DNA of 64,000 nucleotides, from assembly GCF_016031625.1 (NCBI RefSeq), contig NZ_JACCHP010000007.1:372001-436000 (forward strand), in the 5' to 3' direction. Shown here piece after piece: positions 24,682-34,135 of this stretch. Each line of letters opens with the position of its first letter. Within the stretch, counting starts at the first letter, position 1. This DNA is from Bradyrhizobium agreste (lineage in GTDB: Bacteria; Pseudomonadota; Alphaproteobacteria; Rhizobiales; Xanthobacteraceae). The notes below the pieces were generated by a model, which was given only the letters and a program-made list of their open reading frames with translations, did no database searches and was not told the DNA's origin. Made by a program: the position numbers and the translations under genes.

Positions 24682-25191
24682 TTACTGCTCCAGCACCATC
24701 TGCCCGTTCGCGTACTCAAAACGCTTTAGGCGGGACAGGAAGGAGAGGCCGAGCAGGTTCTCCGACAGCGCCTCGTCCGGCAGCACCATGGCATCGACGT
24801 CGCGCACGATGAGGCCGCCGACCTCGAGCATGGCGATGCGGGTGCGCGCGGCCTTGATGGTGCCGTTGGCGGTCGAGACGGTGGCGTTGTAGTCGCCGCG
24901 CGAGGGACGGAGACCAAAGCGGGCGGCCGAGGTCTCGTTGAGCGCAACGACGGACGCGCCGGTATCGATCATGAAGCCGATGCGCTGGCCGTCAATGCGG
25001 CCCTCGGTCTGGAAATGACCGCGACCGTCGCGGGAGATGGCCAGGCTACGGCCGGCCGGCGCTGTGGCCGCGACTGCGACCGTCGTGCGCGGCACTGACG
25101 TGGCGGAAGCCGAGCTCATCTTGTCAGCCATCTGCGCCATGAAGGTGCCGAGGCCGATCATGACGGCCGCGATGATCATAATGTTACGCAT
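24682..25191 (-). CDS. Membrane-anchored retropepsin-like aspartic protease
   Basis: The 169-residue product starts with a membrane helix (MRNIMIIAAVMIGLGTFMAQ), then a linker, then a single retroviral-type aspartic protease lobe: the active-site triplet FMIDTGASVVALN, a flap region and a C-terminal NLLGLSFLSRL segment. This is the TIGR02281 / clan AA group, which resembles SpoIIGA- and PerP-like proteins of Alphaproteobacteria. It should work as a periplasmic homodimer. An alternative start at 25224 would add 11 residues. Substrate unknown. Confidence 0.88.
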   Translation of the reverse strand: MRNIMIIAAVMIGLGTFMAQMADKMSSASATSVPRTTVAVAATAPAGRSLAISRDGRGHFQTEGRIDGQRIGFMIDTGASVVALNETSAARFGLRPSRGDYNATVSTANGTIKAARTRIAMLEVGGLIVRDVDAMVLPDEALSENLLGLSFLSRLKRFEYANGQMVLEQ

Positions 25192-25318
25192 CACACCACT
25201 TCCGAGCCGAGAGCTCGATTTCATCACGCGACAAGGCCGACCGCGAGCGAGGGCACGCCGTGGCGACTGTCATTTTGACGAAAAGGATGAGCGGAGGGTT
25301 AATGCCGGTCGCGAGTTC

Positions 25319-27793
25319 TCACGTCCCGCGCGGCTTCGCCCGCCTTGTCGGCACGGCGCTCGCGGGATCGTCGGGCCAGGGGTGACGCGGATAGCGGCCG
25401 CGCAGGTCGGAGCGGACGGCGGCGTAGCTGCCGCGCCAGAAGCCGGGCAGATCGCGTGTCACCTGCACCGGACGCTGGGCCGGCGACAGCAATTCCAGAA
25501 CCAGCGGCACCTTGCCGGCGGCGATCGAGGGATGGGTGTTGAGGCCGAACAATTCCTGCAGCCGGACCGCGATGGTCGGCCCCTGCTCGGCCTCGTAATC
25601 GATCGCGAGCATGGTGCCGGTCGGCGCCTCGAAATGGGTCGGCGCCTCGCGATCGAGCCGCGCGCGCATCTGCCACGGCAATAGCGCCATCAGGGCATCG
25701 GAGAGATCGCCCGCGGAGATGTCCTTGAGCGCGATCTTGTCGTAGAGCGCCGGCACGAGCCAGCCGTCGCGCCGCGCGATCAGGCCGTCGTCGGACAGAT
25801 CGGGCCAGCTGTCGCCTTCGGCCTTGCGCAGAAACATCACGCGGTCGCGCCATTGCTTGGCAGCCTTCGACCAGGGCAGCCGGTCGAGGCCCGCTGCGAT
25901 CAGGCCATCTGCGAAGATGCGCGCGGTGTCCTCCGAGGGCGACACTGAAAGCGTTGCCTCGGACAGCGTAATCGCGTGCAGCACGCGCTTGCGCCGCGCG
26001 CGCAGCGCCATCGCGCCGCGATCGAACGAGATCTCGTCGGCGGTCTCGATATGGTCGGCGAAATGCCGCTCGATCTCATCCTCGGTGATTTGTGCAGCGA
26101 GCAGGATGCGTCCGCTCGCCGCCGTCCCGGTCATCTCGCCGACCGCGATGTAAGACGCGCGGGCGAGCGAGGAGGTCTGCTCGACAGAGGCGCCGCGCCC
26201 GTTGGCCAGCACGAAGCTGCCATTGCCGCGATTGCGCGCGACGCGGTCCGGGAATGCATAGGCGAGCATCAGGCCGGTTGAAAGCTCCTCCTGCTGCGCC
26301 ACCTTCTCCGACGCAGCGACCTGCGAAGCCCAGCGGCGCGCGAGATCGCGCGCGCTTGCCGCGCGCGGCGAGCGGTCGCGGCGGAACTGGTCGCGCCGGT
26401 GCTCGAGATCGACGCTATCGCCGCCAAGGCCGCGCTCGGTGATGATGGCCGCGATCTCGGCGGCGGCCTCGCCCTCGCCGGCGCGATGCGAATCCACGAT
26501 CATGCGTGCCAGCCGCGGCGGCAGCGCCAGCGCGCGCAGGCTCTTGCCTTCCGCGGTGATGCGGCCGTCGCCGTCGAGCGCGTTGAGCTCGGCCAGCAGG
26601 CTCTTGGCTTCCTTCCAGGCCGGCTGCGGCGGCTGATCGAGGAACGCCAGGGCCGCGGGATCGCTGACACCCCATTGCGCAAGATCGAGCACCAGCGAGG
26701 ACAGGTCGGCACTGAGGATTTCCGGCTGAGTGTACGGCGCGAGCGAGGTGGTCTGCGGCTCGTCCCAGAGCCGGTAGCAGACGCCGGGCTCGGTGCGGCC
26801 GGCGCGGCCACGGCGCTGGTCCACCGCCGCGCGCGAGGCGCGCACGGTCTCGAGCCGCGTCAGGCCGATGTCGGGCTCGTAGCGCGGCACGCGGGCGAGA
26901 CCGGAATCGACGACGATGCGCACCCCCTCGATGGTGAGCGAGGTCTCCGCGATCGAGGTCGCCAGCACCACCTTGCGCGTGCCCTTGGGGGCCGGCGCGA
27001 TCGCGCGATCCTGCACGGCGGCATCGAGCGCGCCGAACAGTGGCACGATCTCGACGGAGGCGTCCTGCACGCGCTCAGCCAAAAAATTCTGGGTGCGGCG
27101 GATCTCGGCGGCACCGGGCAGGAACGCCAGCACCGAGCCGCTGTCGGCGCGCAGCGCGGACGCGATCGCATCCGCCATCTGCCGTTCGATCGGCGCGTCC
27201 GCCTTGCGGCCGAGATAGCGCGTCTCGACCGGAAACGCACGGCCCTCGCTTTCGACGACGGGGGCATCGCCGAGCAGCCTTGCCACCCGCGCACCGTCGA
27301 GCGTCGCCGACATCACCAGGATGCGCAGGTCTTCGCGCAAGCCGGTCTGCGCATCGCGCGCCAGCGCGAGGCCGAGATCGGCATCAAGCGAGCGTTCGTG
27401 GAATTCGTCGAACAGGATCGCGGCAACGCCGGAGAGTTCGGGATCGTCGAGGATCTGGCGGGTGAAGATGCCCTCGGTCACCACCTCGATGCGTGTGGCG
27501 CGCGAGATCTTCGAACCGAAGCGGACGCGGTACCCGACGGTTTCGCCGGCGCGCTCGCCGAGGGATTTGGCCATGCGGTCGGCGCTCGCGCGCGCCGCGA
27601 TACGGCGCGGCTCCAGCACGATGATCTTCTTGTCCTTGGCCCAGGGCGCATCGAGCAAGGCCAGCGGCACCCGCGTGGTCTTGCCGGCGCCCGGCGGCGC
27701 GACCAGGACGGCGGCGTTATTGGCCTCCAGCGTGCGCGACAAATCGTCGAGCACGGCATCGATCGGGAGAGGCGTGTCGAAGCTGCGGGGCAA
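25319..27793 (-). CDS. hrpB: HrpB, ATP-dependent DEAH-box helicase
   Basis: The 824-residue protein matches HrpB: Walker A APPGAGKTTRVPLALL, the DEAH-type box as DEFHERS, helicase C with QRRGRAGRTEPG, an HA2 domain and the HrpB-specific C-terminal region (for example GNGSFVLANGRG and GSYAAVRSDLRGRYPRHPWP). Biochemical roles of HrpB are poorly defined; it is probably an RNA helicase. The gene is monocistronic, with a family A repeat upstream. Confidence 0.95.
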   Translation of the reverse strand: MPRSFDTPLPIDAVLDDLSRTLEANNAAVLVAPPGAGKTTRVPLALLDAPWAKDKKIIVLEPRRIAARASADRMAKSLGERAGETVGYRVRFGSKISRATRIEVVTEGIFTRQILDDPELSGVAAILFDEFHERSLDADLGLALARDAQTGLREDLRILVMSATLDGARVARLLGDAPVVESEGRAFPVETRYLGRKADAPIERQMADAIASALRADSGSVLAFLPGAAEIRRTQNFLAERVQDASVEIVPLFGALDAAVQDRAIAPAPKGTRKVVLATSIAETSLTIEGVRIVVDSGLARVPRYEPDIGLTRLETVRASRAAVDQRRGRAGRTEPGVCYRLWDEPQTTSLAPYTQPEILSADLSSLVLDLAQWGVSDPAALAFLDQPPQPAWKEAKSLLAELNALDGDGRITAEGKSLRALALPPRLARMIVDSHRAGEGEAAAEIAAIITERGLGGDSVDLEHRRDQFRRDRSPRAASARDLARRWASQVAASEKVAQQEELSTGLMLAYAFPDRVARNRGNGSFVLANGRGASVEQTSSLARASYIAVGEMTGTAASGRILLAAQITEDEIERHFADHIETADEISFDRGAMALRARRKRVLHAITLSEATLSVSPSEDTARIFADGLIAAGLDRLPWSKAAKQWRDRVMFLRKAEGDSWPDLSDDGLIARRDGWLVPALYDKIALKDISAGDLSDALMALLPWQMRARLDREAPTHFEAPTGTMLAIDYEAEQGPTIAVRLQELFGLNTHPSIAAGKVPLVLELLSPAQRPVQVTRDLPGFWRGSYAAVRSDLRGRYPRHPWPDDPASAVPTRRAKPRGT

Positions 27794-27807
27794 GGAAGCA
27801 TCCGGTC

Positions 27808-27934
27808 GTCATGCCCGGCCTTGTCCCGCCTGCGCGGCCGAAGCCGCTTCGGCGAGGCGAAGGCCCGGGCATCCACGTTCTTTCAGGCGTGAGTGAACAG
27901 GACGTGGATGGCCGGGACAAGCCCGGCCATGACG
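27808..27934. repeat. Family A palindromic repeat with an inserted hairpin, copy A4
   Basis: The outer structure is the usual CGTCATGCCCGG ... CCGGCCATGACG. The left arm is split by an insert containing GCCGAAGCCGCTTCGGCGAG, itself a hairpin. The insert follows TTGTCCCGCC, the same point at which the half copy A6 (41687) departs from the arm. It lies between ugd and hrpB. Confidence 0.8.
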
Positions 27935-27961
27935 GTTTCGTTCAACAAGAATGTGCAGCTA

Positions 27962-29278
27962 TCAGCCCTGCACCGGCGGACGGCCGACGCTCTCGTAGAC
28001 GAAGCCGGCGGCTTCCATGTCCTCGGGGCGATAGATGTTGCGGAGGTCGACGACGACCGGCTGCGCCATGGTCGCCTTCAGCCGGTCGAGATCGAGCGCG
28101 CGGAACTGCACCCATTCGGTGACGATGACGAGCGCGTCGGCGCCTTGCGCGCAGACATAGGCGTCCTCGCAATAGGTGATGTCGGGCAATTCGGCCTTGG
28201 CCTGCTCCATGCCGACGGGATCGAACGCCTTCACCTTCGCGCCCATGTCGATCAGGCCGGTCACCAGCGGAATCGACGGCGCATCGCGCATGTCGTCGGT
28301 GTCGGGCTTGAAGGTGAGGCCGAGCACGGCGACGGTCTTGCCACGCAAATTGCCGCCGAGCGCCTGGCTCACTTTCCGCGCCATCGCGCGCTTGCGGTTC
28401 TCGTTGACCGCCAGCACGGATTCGACGATGCGCAAGGAGACGTCATAGTCCTGCGCGATCTTGATCAGGGCCTTGGTGTCCTTCGGGAAGCACGAGCCGC
28501 CGAAACCGGGACCGGCATGCAGGAACTTGGTCCCGATGCGGTTGTCGAGCCCGATGCCGCGCGCGACCTCCTGCACGTTGGCGCCGGCCTTTTCAGAGAG
28601 ATCGGCGATCTCGTTGATGAAGGTGATCTTGGTCGCCAGGAACGCGTTGGCGGCGTATTTGATCATCTCGGCGGTGCGACGCGCGGTGAACATCAGCGGC
28701 GCCTGGTTCAGCGACAGCGGCCGGTAGATGTCGCCCATCACCTTGCGGCCGCGCTCGTCGGAGGTGCCGACCACGATGCGGTCGGGGAATTTGAAATCGC
28801 GGATCGCCGCGCCCTCGCGCAGGAATTCGGGGTTCGAGGCGACGACGACATCGGCCGATGGATTGGCCTCGCGAATGATGCGCTCGACCTCGTCGCCGGT
28901 GCCGACCGGCACGGTCGATTTCGTCACCACCACGGTGAAGCCCTGCAGCGACTGCGCGATCTCTTTCGCAGCGGCGTAGACGTAAGACAGGTCCGCGTGA
29001 CCGTCACCGCGGCGCGAGGGCGTGCCGACCGCGATGAACACGGCGTCGGCATCTGCAACCGGCTGCTTCAGATCGGTGGTGAAGTCGAGCCGCTTGGCTT
29101 TCACGTTGTTCGCGACCAGCTCGTCGAGGCCAGGCTCGTAGATCGGGATCTCGCCGCGATGCAGCGCCGCGATCTTCCTCTCGTCCTTGTCGACGCAGGT
29201 GACGTCGTGGCCGAAATCCGCAAAGCAGGCGCCGGACACCAATCCCACATAGCCCGTGCCGATCATCGCAATTCGCAT
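27962..29278 (-). CDS. ugd: UDP-glucose 6-dehydrogenase
   Basis: The 438-residue enzyme oxidises UDP-glucose to UDP-glucuronate. It shows the NAD motif MIGTGYVGLVSGACF, the central helix domain and the catalytic cysteine in GPGFGGSCFPKDT, followed by the UDP-binding C-terminal domain (VLGLTFKPDTDDMRD). UDP-glucuronate feeds exopolysaccharide, capsule or lipid A modification. The divergent gene is an acyltransferase of a family used for polysaccharide decoration, separated by 203 nt. Confidence 0.96.
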   Translation of the reverse strand: MRIAMIGTGYVGLVSGACFADFGHDVTCVDKDERKIAALHRGEIPIYEPGLDELVANNVKAKRLDFTTDLKQPVADADAVFIAVGTPSRRGDGHADLSYVYAAAKEIAQSLQGFTVVVTKSTVPVGTGDEVERIIREANPSADVVVASNPEFLREGAAIRDFKFPDRIVVGTSDERGRKVMGDIYRPLSLNQAPLMFTARRTAEMIKYAANAFLATKITFINEIADLSEKAGANVQEVARGIGLDNRIGTKFLHAGPGFGGSCFPKDTKALIKIAQDYDVSLRIVESVLAVNENRKRAMARKVSQALGGNLRGKTVAVLGLTFKPDTDDMRDAPSIPLVTGLIDMGAKVKAFDPVGMEQAKAELPDITYCEDAYVCAQGADALVIVTEWVQFRALDLDRLKATMAQPVVVDLRNIYRPEDMEAAGFVYESVGRPPVQG

Positions 29279-29481
29279 GAAAAATCCTGTTCCAGCTTGG
29301 TTAACGGACGTCCAACTCAGCCCAATCCGGGGCGGTTTAGCATTTTCCCGAGGTCATGGAACAGTCCGCATGCAAAAACCGGCCCGCGATTTGAACCGGT
29401 AAAGAAGTCGGAAACCACTGGGCTCCAAACTGCCCCACGCCCACACAGGGACGGGCGGAACGCGCCTCGAAAAGGGACACC

Positions 29482-30549
29482 ATGGCACGATCAGGCACAA
29501 TCGCGGCGGCCAGCCCTTCCACGGCCGCTTCGGCCGCGCGTATCGACTGGGTCGATTACGCCAAGGGCATCTGCATCGTCATGGTCGTGATGATGCATTC
29601 GGTGCTGGGGGTGGAGCTTGCCGCCGGGCAGACCGGGTTCATGCATGCCGTCGTGGCCTTCGCAAAGCCGTTCCGGATGCCGGATTTCTTTCTGATTTCG
29701 GGCTTGTTCCTGTCTCTGGTGATCGATCGGGACTGGCGAACCTATCTCGACCGCAAGGTGGTGCATTTCGCCTATTTCTATGTCATCTGGGTGACAATCC
29801 AATTCGGCTTCAAGGCGCCGGCCTTCGCGGCCGAGACCAGCTGGCAGCACGTTGGCCTGCTCTATCTCGAATCCTTCGTCGAGCCGTTCGGCACGCTGTG
29901 GTTCATCTATCTGTTGCCGGTCTTCTTCGTCGTCACGAAACTGACACGCAAGGTCCCCCCGCTCGCGATCTGGCTGGTCGCCGCCGCGCTGGAGACCGCG
30001 CGCATCACCACCGGCTGGACCGCCATCGACGAATTCTGCGCACGCTTCGTCTATTTCTATTCGGGCTATTTGTTCGCGCCTTACGTGTTCGCCCTGTCGG
30101 ATCGCGCGCGGAAGCATCCGGCGCTGGCGCTTGCAGCGCTCGCGGCCTGGGTGCTGGTCAATGCCGGCCTCGTCGCATCGGGGATGAGCGAGTGGGCGAT
30201 CGTCTCGCTCGCGCTCGGCTTCGCCGGCGCCTGCGCCATCATCGCGGCGGGCACGCTGCTCGCGCGGGCGCACTGGCTCAATGTCCTCCGCTTCTGCGGC
30301 GAGCATTCGATCGTGATCTATCTCGCCTTCTTCCTGCCGATGGCGGCGACGCGGACGCTGCTGCTGCGCACGGGCGTCATTGCCGATATCGGCACAGTGT
30401 CGCTGCTCGTCACTATCGCCGGCGTGCTCGGTGCGCTGGCGATCTGGCGGTTGGCGCTGCGGCTTGGTGCGCGCTTCCTGTTCGAGCGGCCGGAGGCATT
30501 CTGGATTGCTCCGAGAAAAACGGGAGCGGTGTTGCAGGCGGCGGAGTAG
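29482..30549 (+). CDS. Membrane acyltransferase (acyltransferase 3 family)
   Basis: The 355-residue protein has about ten membrane helices. The opening region DWVDYAKGICIVMVVMMHSV carries the conserved Asp and His of the OafA/NodX/ExoZ-like acyltransferase 3 family, and RMPDFFLISGLFLS follows. Such enzymes O-acetylate sugars of cell-surface or secreted glycans. The divergent UDP-glucose dehydrogenase supports a polysaccharide role. The acceptor is unknown. Confidence 0.9.
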   Translation: MARSGTIAAASPSTAASAARIDWVDYAKGICIVMVVMMHSVLGVELAAGQTGFMHAVVAFAKPFRMPDFFLISGLFLSLVIDRDWRTYLDRKVVHFAYFYVIWVTIQFGFKAPAFAAETSWQHVGLLYLESFVEPFGTLWFIYLLPVFFVVTKLTRKVPPLAIWLVAAALETARITTGWTAIDEFCARFVYFYSGYLFAPYVFALSDRARKHPALALAALAAWVLVNAGLVASGMSEWAIVSLALGFAGACAIIAAGTLLARAHWLNVLRFCGEHSIVIYLAFFLPMAATRTLLLRTGVIADIGTVSLLVTIAGVLGALAIWRLALRLGARFLFERPEAFWIAPRKTGAVLQAAE

Positions 30550-30562
30550 CACCATGCTCGGT

Positions 30563-30724
30563 GTCGTCCTCGCCTAGTGCGCAACGCGCACGGGGCGGGG
30601 ACCCATAACCCCAGGAAGCGGTTATGGCGGGAGATGGCAACCACGAGTCTTCGCAAAACTACATCCTGTGGCTATGGGTCCCGGATCGGCGCGCGCTTGA
30701 GGCGCGCTTGCCCGGGACGACGAG
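30563..30724. repeat. Family C palindromic repeat, copy C2
   Basis: It carries GGGACCCATAACCCCAGG on the left, CTGTGGCTATGGGTCCCGG on the right, and a central GGCAACCACGAGTCTTCGCA that matches the centre of copy C1 at 16046-16202. It lies 73 nt before the polA start, in the gap after the acyltransferase gene. Confidence 0.85.
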
Positions 30725-30796
30725 AGGTGTGGGAATCGCCTCAAAAATCCGCCTCCCAAGGCTGTCAAAGCCCGCAAAAATTCATACATTGCGGCC

Positions 30797-33700
30797 ATGC
30801 CCAAGACATCTCCGAAGACCACCGCCAAAGCTGACACCAAGGCCGCGCCGAAAGCTGCCGATACCAAGCCCGCTGCTGCCAAGACGGCACCCGCGACAGC
30901 TGCTGCCAAACCGGTTGCGGCGAAGGCGGCCGGCAAGGGCGACCATGTCTTCCTGGTCGACGGTTCCTCCTACATCTTCCGCGCCTATCACGCATTGCCG
31001 CCGCTGAACCGCAAGTCCGACGGGCTGCAGGTCAACGCCGTGCTCGGCTTCTGCAACATGCTGTGGAAGCTGCTGCGCGAGATGCCCGAGGACAACCGGC
31101 CCACGCATCTCGCCATCGTGTTCGACAAGTCGGAGATCACCTTCCGCAACAAGATCTATCCGGACTACAAGGCGCATCGGCCGCCGGCCCCCGACGATCT
31201 CATTCCGCAATTCGCGCTGATCCGCGAGGCCGTGCGCGCTTTCGACCTGCCCTGCCTGGAACAGACCGGCTTCGAAGCCGACGATCTCATTGCGACCTAT
31301 GTGCGCCAGGCCTGCGAGCGCGGCGCCAGCGCCACCATCGTGTCGTCCGACAAGGACCTGATGCAGCTCGTCACCGATTGCGTCACCATGTACGACACCA
31401 TGAAGGACCGCCGCATCGGCATATCGGAGGTGATCGAGAAGTTCGGCGTGCCGCCGAACAAGGTGGTCGAGGTGCAGGCGCTCGCGGGCGATTCCACCGA
31501 CAACGTGCCGGGCGTGCCCGGCATCGGCATCAAGACCGCGGCGCAGCTGATCACCGAATATGGCGATCTCGATCAATTGTTGTTCCGCGCCGGCGAGATC
31601 AAGCAGCCCAAGCGGCGTGAGGCGCTGCTCGAGAACGCCGAAAAGGCGCGCATCTCGCGGCAGCTCGTGCTGCTCGATGACAAGGTCGACCTCGAGGTGC
31701 CGCTGGACGACCTCGCCGTCCACGAGCCCGACGCGCGCAAGCTGATCGCCTTCCTCAAGGCCATGGAATTCACGACGCTGACGCGGCGCGTCGCCGAATA
31801 TGCGCAGATCGATCCTGCCAATGTCGATGCCGATCCAGGCTATGCCAGCGGCGCCAGCGTGTTCACGACGCTGCCGCCCTCGGACGTCGTGCCGGCACCA
31901 GGCACGGCAATTCCGGCGCCGGCCCGGCCGAACCAGCCCAACAAGGCGGCGGGCAAGGAGGACAAGGCTGCGAGCCCGAAGGGTGCGCCGATCTCGCTCG
32001 CCGCCGCACGCGAAGAGGCGCTGCGCAAGCTCCCCGTCGATCGCGGCAAATACCAGACCATCAAGACCCTCAAGGAACTCGAGGCCTTCATCGCGCGCAT
32101 CCATGATGCCGGCCATGTCGCGATCGGGACGAGAGCGAACTCGATCGATCCGATGCAGGCCGATCTCTGCGGCATCGCGCTGGCGCTGGCGCCGAACGAG
32201 GCCTGCTACGTGCCGCTGGCGCATAAGCAATCCGGCGGTGGCGCCGGCCTGTTCGATGCCGGCCTCGCGCCGGACCAGGTCAAGCACGACGACGCGCTGC
32301 AAGCGCTGCGGCCGGTGCTGGAATCGGCGGGCATCCTCAAGATCGGCTTCGACGTCAAGTTCGCGGCCGTGATACTGGCGCAGCACGGCATCACCCTGCG
32401 CAACATCGACGATGCGCTGCTGATCTCCTACGTGCTCGACGCCGGCCGCGGCTCGCATGCGCTGGAGCAGCTGTCGGAGCGCTGGTTCGGTCATGCCATG
32501 CTGAAGGAAAGCGAGCTGCTCGGCAGCGGCAAGGGCAAGATCACCTTCGACCAGGTGCCGATCGACAAGGCCGCACTGCTGTCCGCGGAAAGCGTCGACA
32601 TCGCCTTGCGGGTCTGGCGCGTGCTGAAGCCGCGCCTCGTTTCCGAGCACATGAGCGCAGTCTACGAGACGCTGGAGCGGCCGCTGGTATCGGTGCTTGC
32701 GCGCATGGAGCGGCGCGGCATCTCGATCGACCGCCAGGTGCTGTCGCGTCTGTCCGGCGACTTCGCCCAGACCGCAGCCCGCGTCGAGGCCGAGATCCAG
32801 GAGATCGCGGGCGAGCCGGTCAATGTCGGCAGCCCCAAGCAGATCGGCGACATCCTGTTCGGCAAGATGGGATTGCCCGGGGGCACCAAGACCAAGACCG
32901 GCGCGTGGTCGACCACCGCGCAGGTGCTGGACGAGCTCGCCGAGCAGGGCCACGACTTCCCGAAGAAGATTTTGGAGTGGCGCCAGGTCTCCAAGCTGAA
33001 ATCGACCTACACCGACGCGCTGCCGACCTACGTCAATCCGCAGACCCACCGCGTGCACACCACCTACGCGCTGGCTGCGACCACGACGGGGCGCTTGTCC
33101 TCGAACGAGCCGAACCTGCAGAACATTCCGGTGCGCACCGAGGACGGCCGCAAGATCCGCCGCGCCTTCATCGCCACGCCCGGACACAAGCTGGTCTCGG
33201 CCGATTATTCACAGATCGAGCTGCGGCTGCTGGCCGAGATCGCCGACATTCCCGTGCTGAAGCAGGCGTTCCGCGACGGGCTCGACATTCACGCCATGAC
33301 GGCATCGGAAATGTTCGGCGTGCCGATCAAGGGCATGCCGAGCGAGATCCGCCGCCGCGCGAAGGCGATCAATTTCGGCATCATCTACGGCATCTCCGCG
33401 TTCGGCCTCGCCAACCAGCTCGGCATCGCGCGCGAGGAAGCCTCCGCCTACATCAAGAAATATTTCGAGCGTTTTCCCGGCATCCGCGCCTATATGGACG
33501 AGACGCGCGATTTCTGCCGCAACCACGGCTACGTCACCACGCTGTTCGGCCGCAAGTGTCACTACCCCGACATCAAGGCCTCGAATGCCTCGGTGCGGGC
33601 CTTCAACGAGCGCGCCGCGATCAACGCCCGGCTCCAGGGCACCGCCGCCGACATCATCCGCCGCGCCATGACGCGCGTGGAGGATGCGCTGGCTGCGAAG

Positions 33701-33889
33701 AAGCTCTCGGCGCAGATGCTGCTCCAGGTGCACGACGAGTTGATCTTCGAGGTGCCGGACGACGAGGTCGAGGCAACGCTGCCCGTCGTGCAGAAGGTGA
33801 TGCAGGACGCCCCGTTCCCGGCCGTGCTGCTCTCGGTGCCGCTGCATGTCGATGCGCGCGCCGCGAACAATTGGGACGAGGCGCATTGA
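30797..33889 (+). CDS. polA: PolA, DNA polymerase I with degenerate proofreading site
   Basis: The 1030-residue protein starts with a Lys/Ala/Pro-rich extension of about 45 residues. The 5'-3' exonuclease is intact (FLVDGSSYIFRAYHALPPL, EADDLIATY, SSDKDLMQLV), and an Ala/Pro linker follows. The 3'-5' exonuclease domain has lost its metal residues: the DxE of motif I is G444-T445-R446 (VAIGTRANSIDP), and the YxxxD of motif III is L595...S599. D538 remains. The polymerase domain is complete (motif A SADYSQIELR, motif B AKAINFGIIYG, motif C LQVHDELIFEV). It should repair and replace Okazaki primers without proofreading, as Taq polymerase does. It is monocistronic between two repeats. Confidence 0.96.
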   Translation: MPKTSPKTTAKADTKAAPKAADTKPAAAKTAPATAAAKPVAAKAAGKGDHVFLVDGSSYIFRAYHALPPLNRKSDGLQVNAVLGFCNMLWKLLREMPEDNRPTHLAIVFDKSEITFRNKIYPDYKAHRPPAPDDLIPQFALIREAVRAFDLPCLEQTGFEADDLIATYVRQACERGASATIVSSDKDLMQLVTDCVTMYDTMKDRRIGISEVIEKFGVPPNKVVEVQALAGDSTDNVPGVPGIGIKTAAQLITEYGDLDQLLFRAGEIKQPKRREALLENAEKARISRQLVLLDDKVDLEVPLDDLAVHEPDARKLIAFLKAMEFTTLTRRVAEYAQIDPANVDADPGYASGASVFTTLPPSDVVPAPGTAIPAPARPNQPNKAAGKEDKAASPKGAPISLAAAREEALRKLPVDRGKYQTIKTLKELEAFIARIHDAGHVAIGTRANSIDPMQADLCGIALALAPNEACYVPLAHKQSGGGAGLFDAGLAPDQVKHDDALQALRPVLESAGILKIGFDVKFAAVILAQHGITLRNIDDALLISYVLDAGRGSHALEQLSERWFGHAMLKESELLGSGKGKITFDQVPIDKAALLSAESVDIALRVWRVLKPRLVSEHMSAVYETLERPLVSVLARMERRGISIDRQVLSRLSGDFAQTAARVEAEIQEIAGEPVNVGSPKQIGDILFGKMGLPGGTKTKTGAWSTTAQVLDELAEQGHDFPKKILEWRQVSKLKSTYTDALPTYVNPQTHRVHTTYALAATTTGRLSSNEPNLQNIPVRTEDGRKIRRAFIATPGHKLVSADYSQIELRLLAEIADIPVLKQAFRDGLDIHAMTASEMFGVPIKGMPSEIRRRAKAINFGIIYGISAFGLANQLGIAREEASAYIKKYFERFPGIRAYMDETRDFCRNHGYVTTLFGRKCHYPDIKASNASVRAFNERAAINARLQGTAADIIRRAMTRVEDALAAKKLSAQMLLQVHDELIFEVPDDEVEATLPVVQKVMQDAPFPAVLLSVPLHVDARAANNWDEAH

Positions 33890-33899
33890 GGTCTTCTTT

Positions 33900-34034
33900 C
33901 ACCTCTCCCCGCCTGCGGGGAGAGGTCGGATCGCTCTTGCGATCCGGGTGAGGGGGTACAGGTCTCACGGCAATCTCACGTGGGGAGAGAGGCCCCTCAC
34001 CCCAACCCTCTCCCCGCAAGAGCGGGGCGAGGGA
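33900..34034. repeat. Family D palindromic repeat, copy D2
   Basis: Nearly identical to 5950-6093: CACCTCTCCCCGCCTGCGG, the GGATCGCTCTTGCGATCC inner hairpin, GTGAGGGGGTACAGGTC and the closing CTCTCCCCGCAAGAGCGGG. It lies directly after the polA stop and could act as a 3' stabilising hairpin. Confidence 0.85.
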
Positions 34035-34135
34035 GCGCACCGGCGCGAGACCTCAATTGTCCTCCGAGCAATTGCGCGATGGCTCCACGATCCCGCGCAT
34101 ATTAGAACCTTTGCATCTCCCGCACTGGTTCACCC

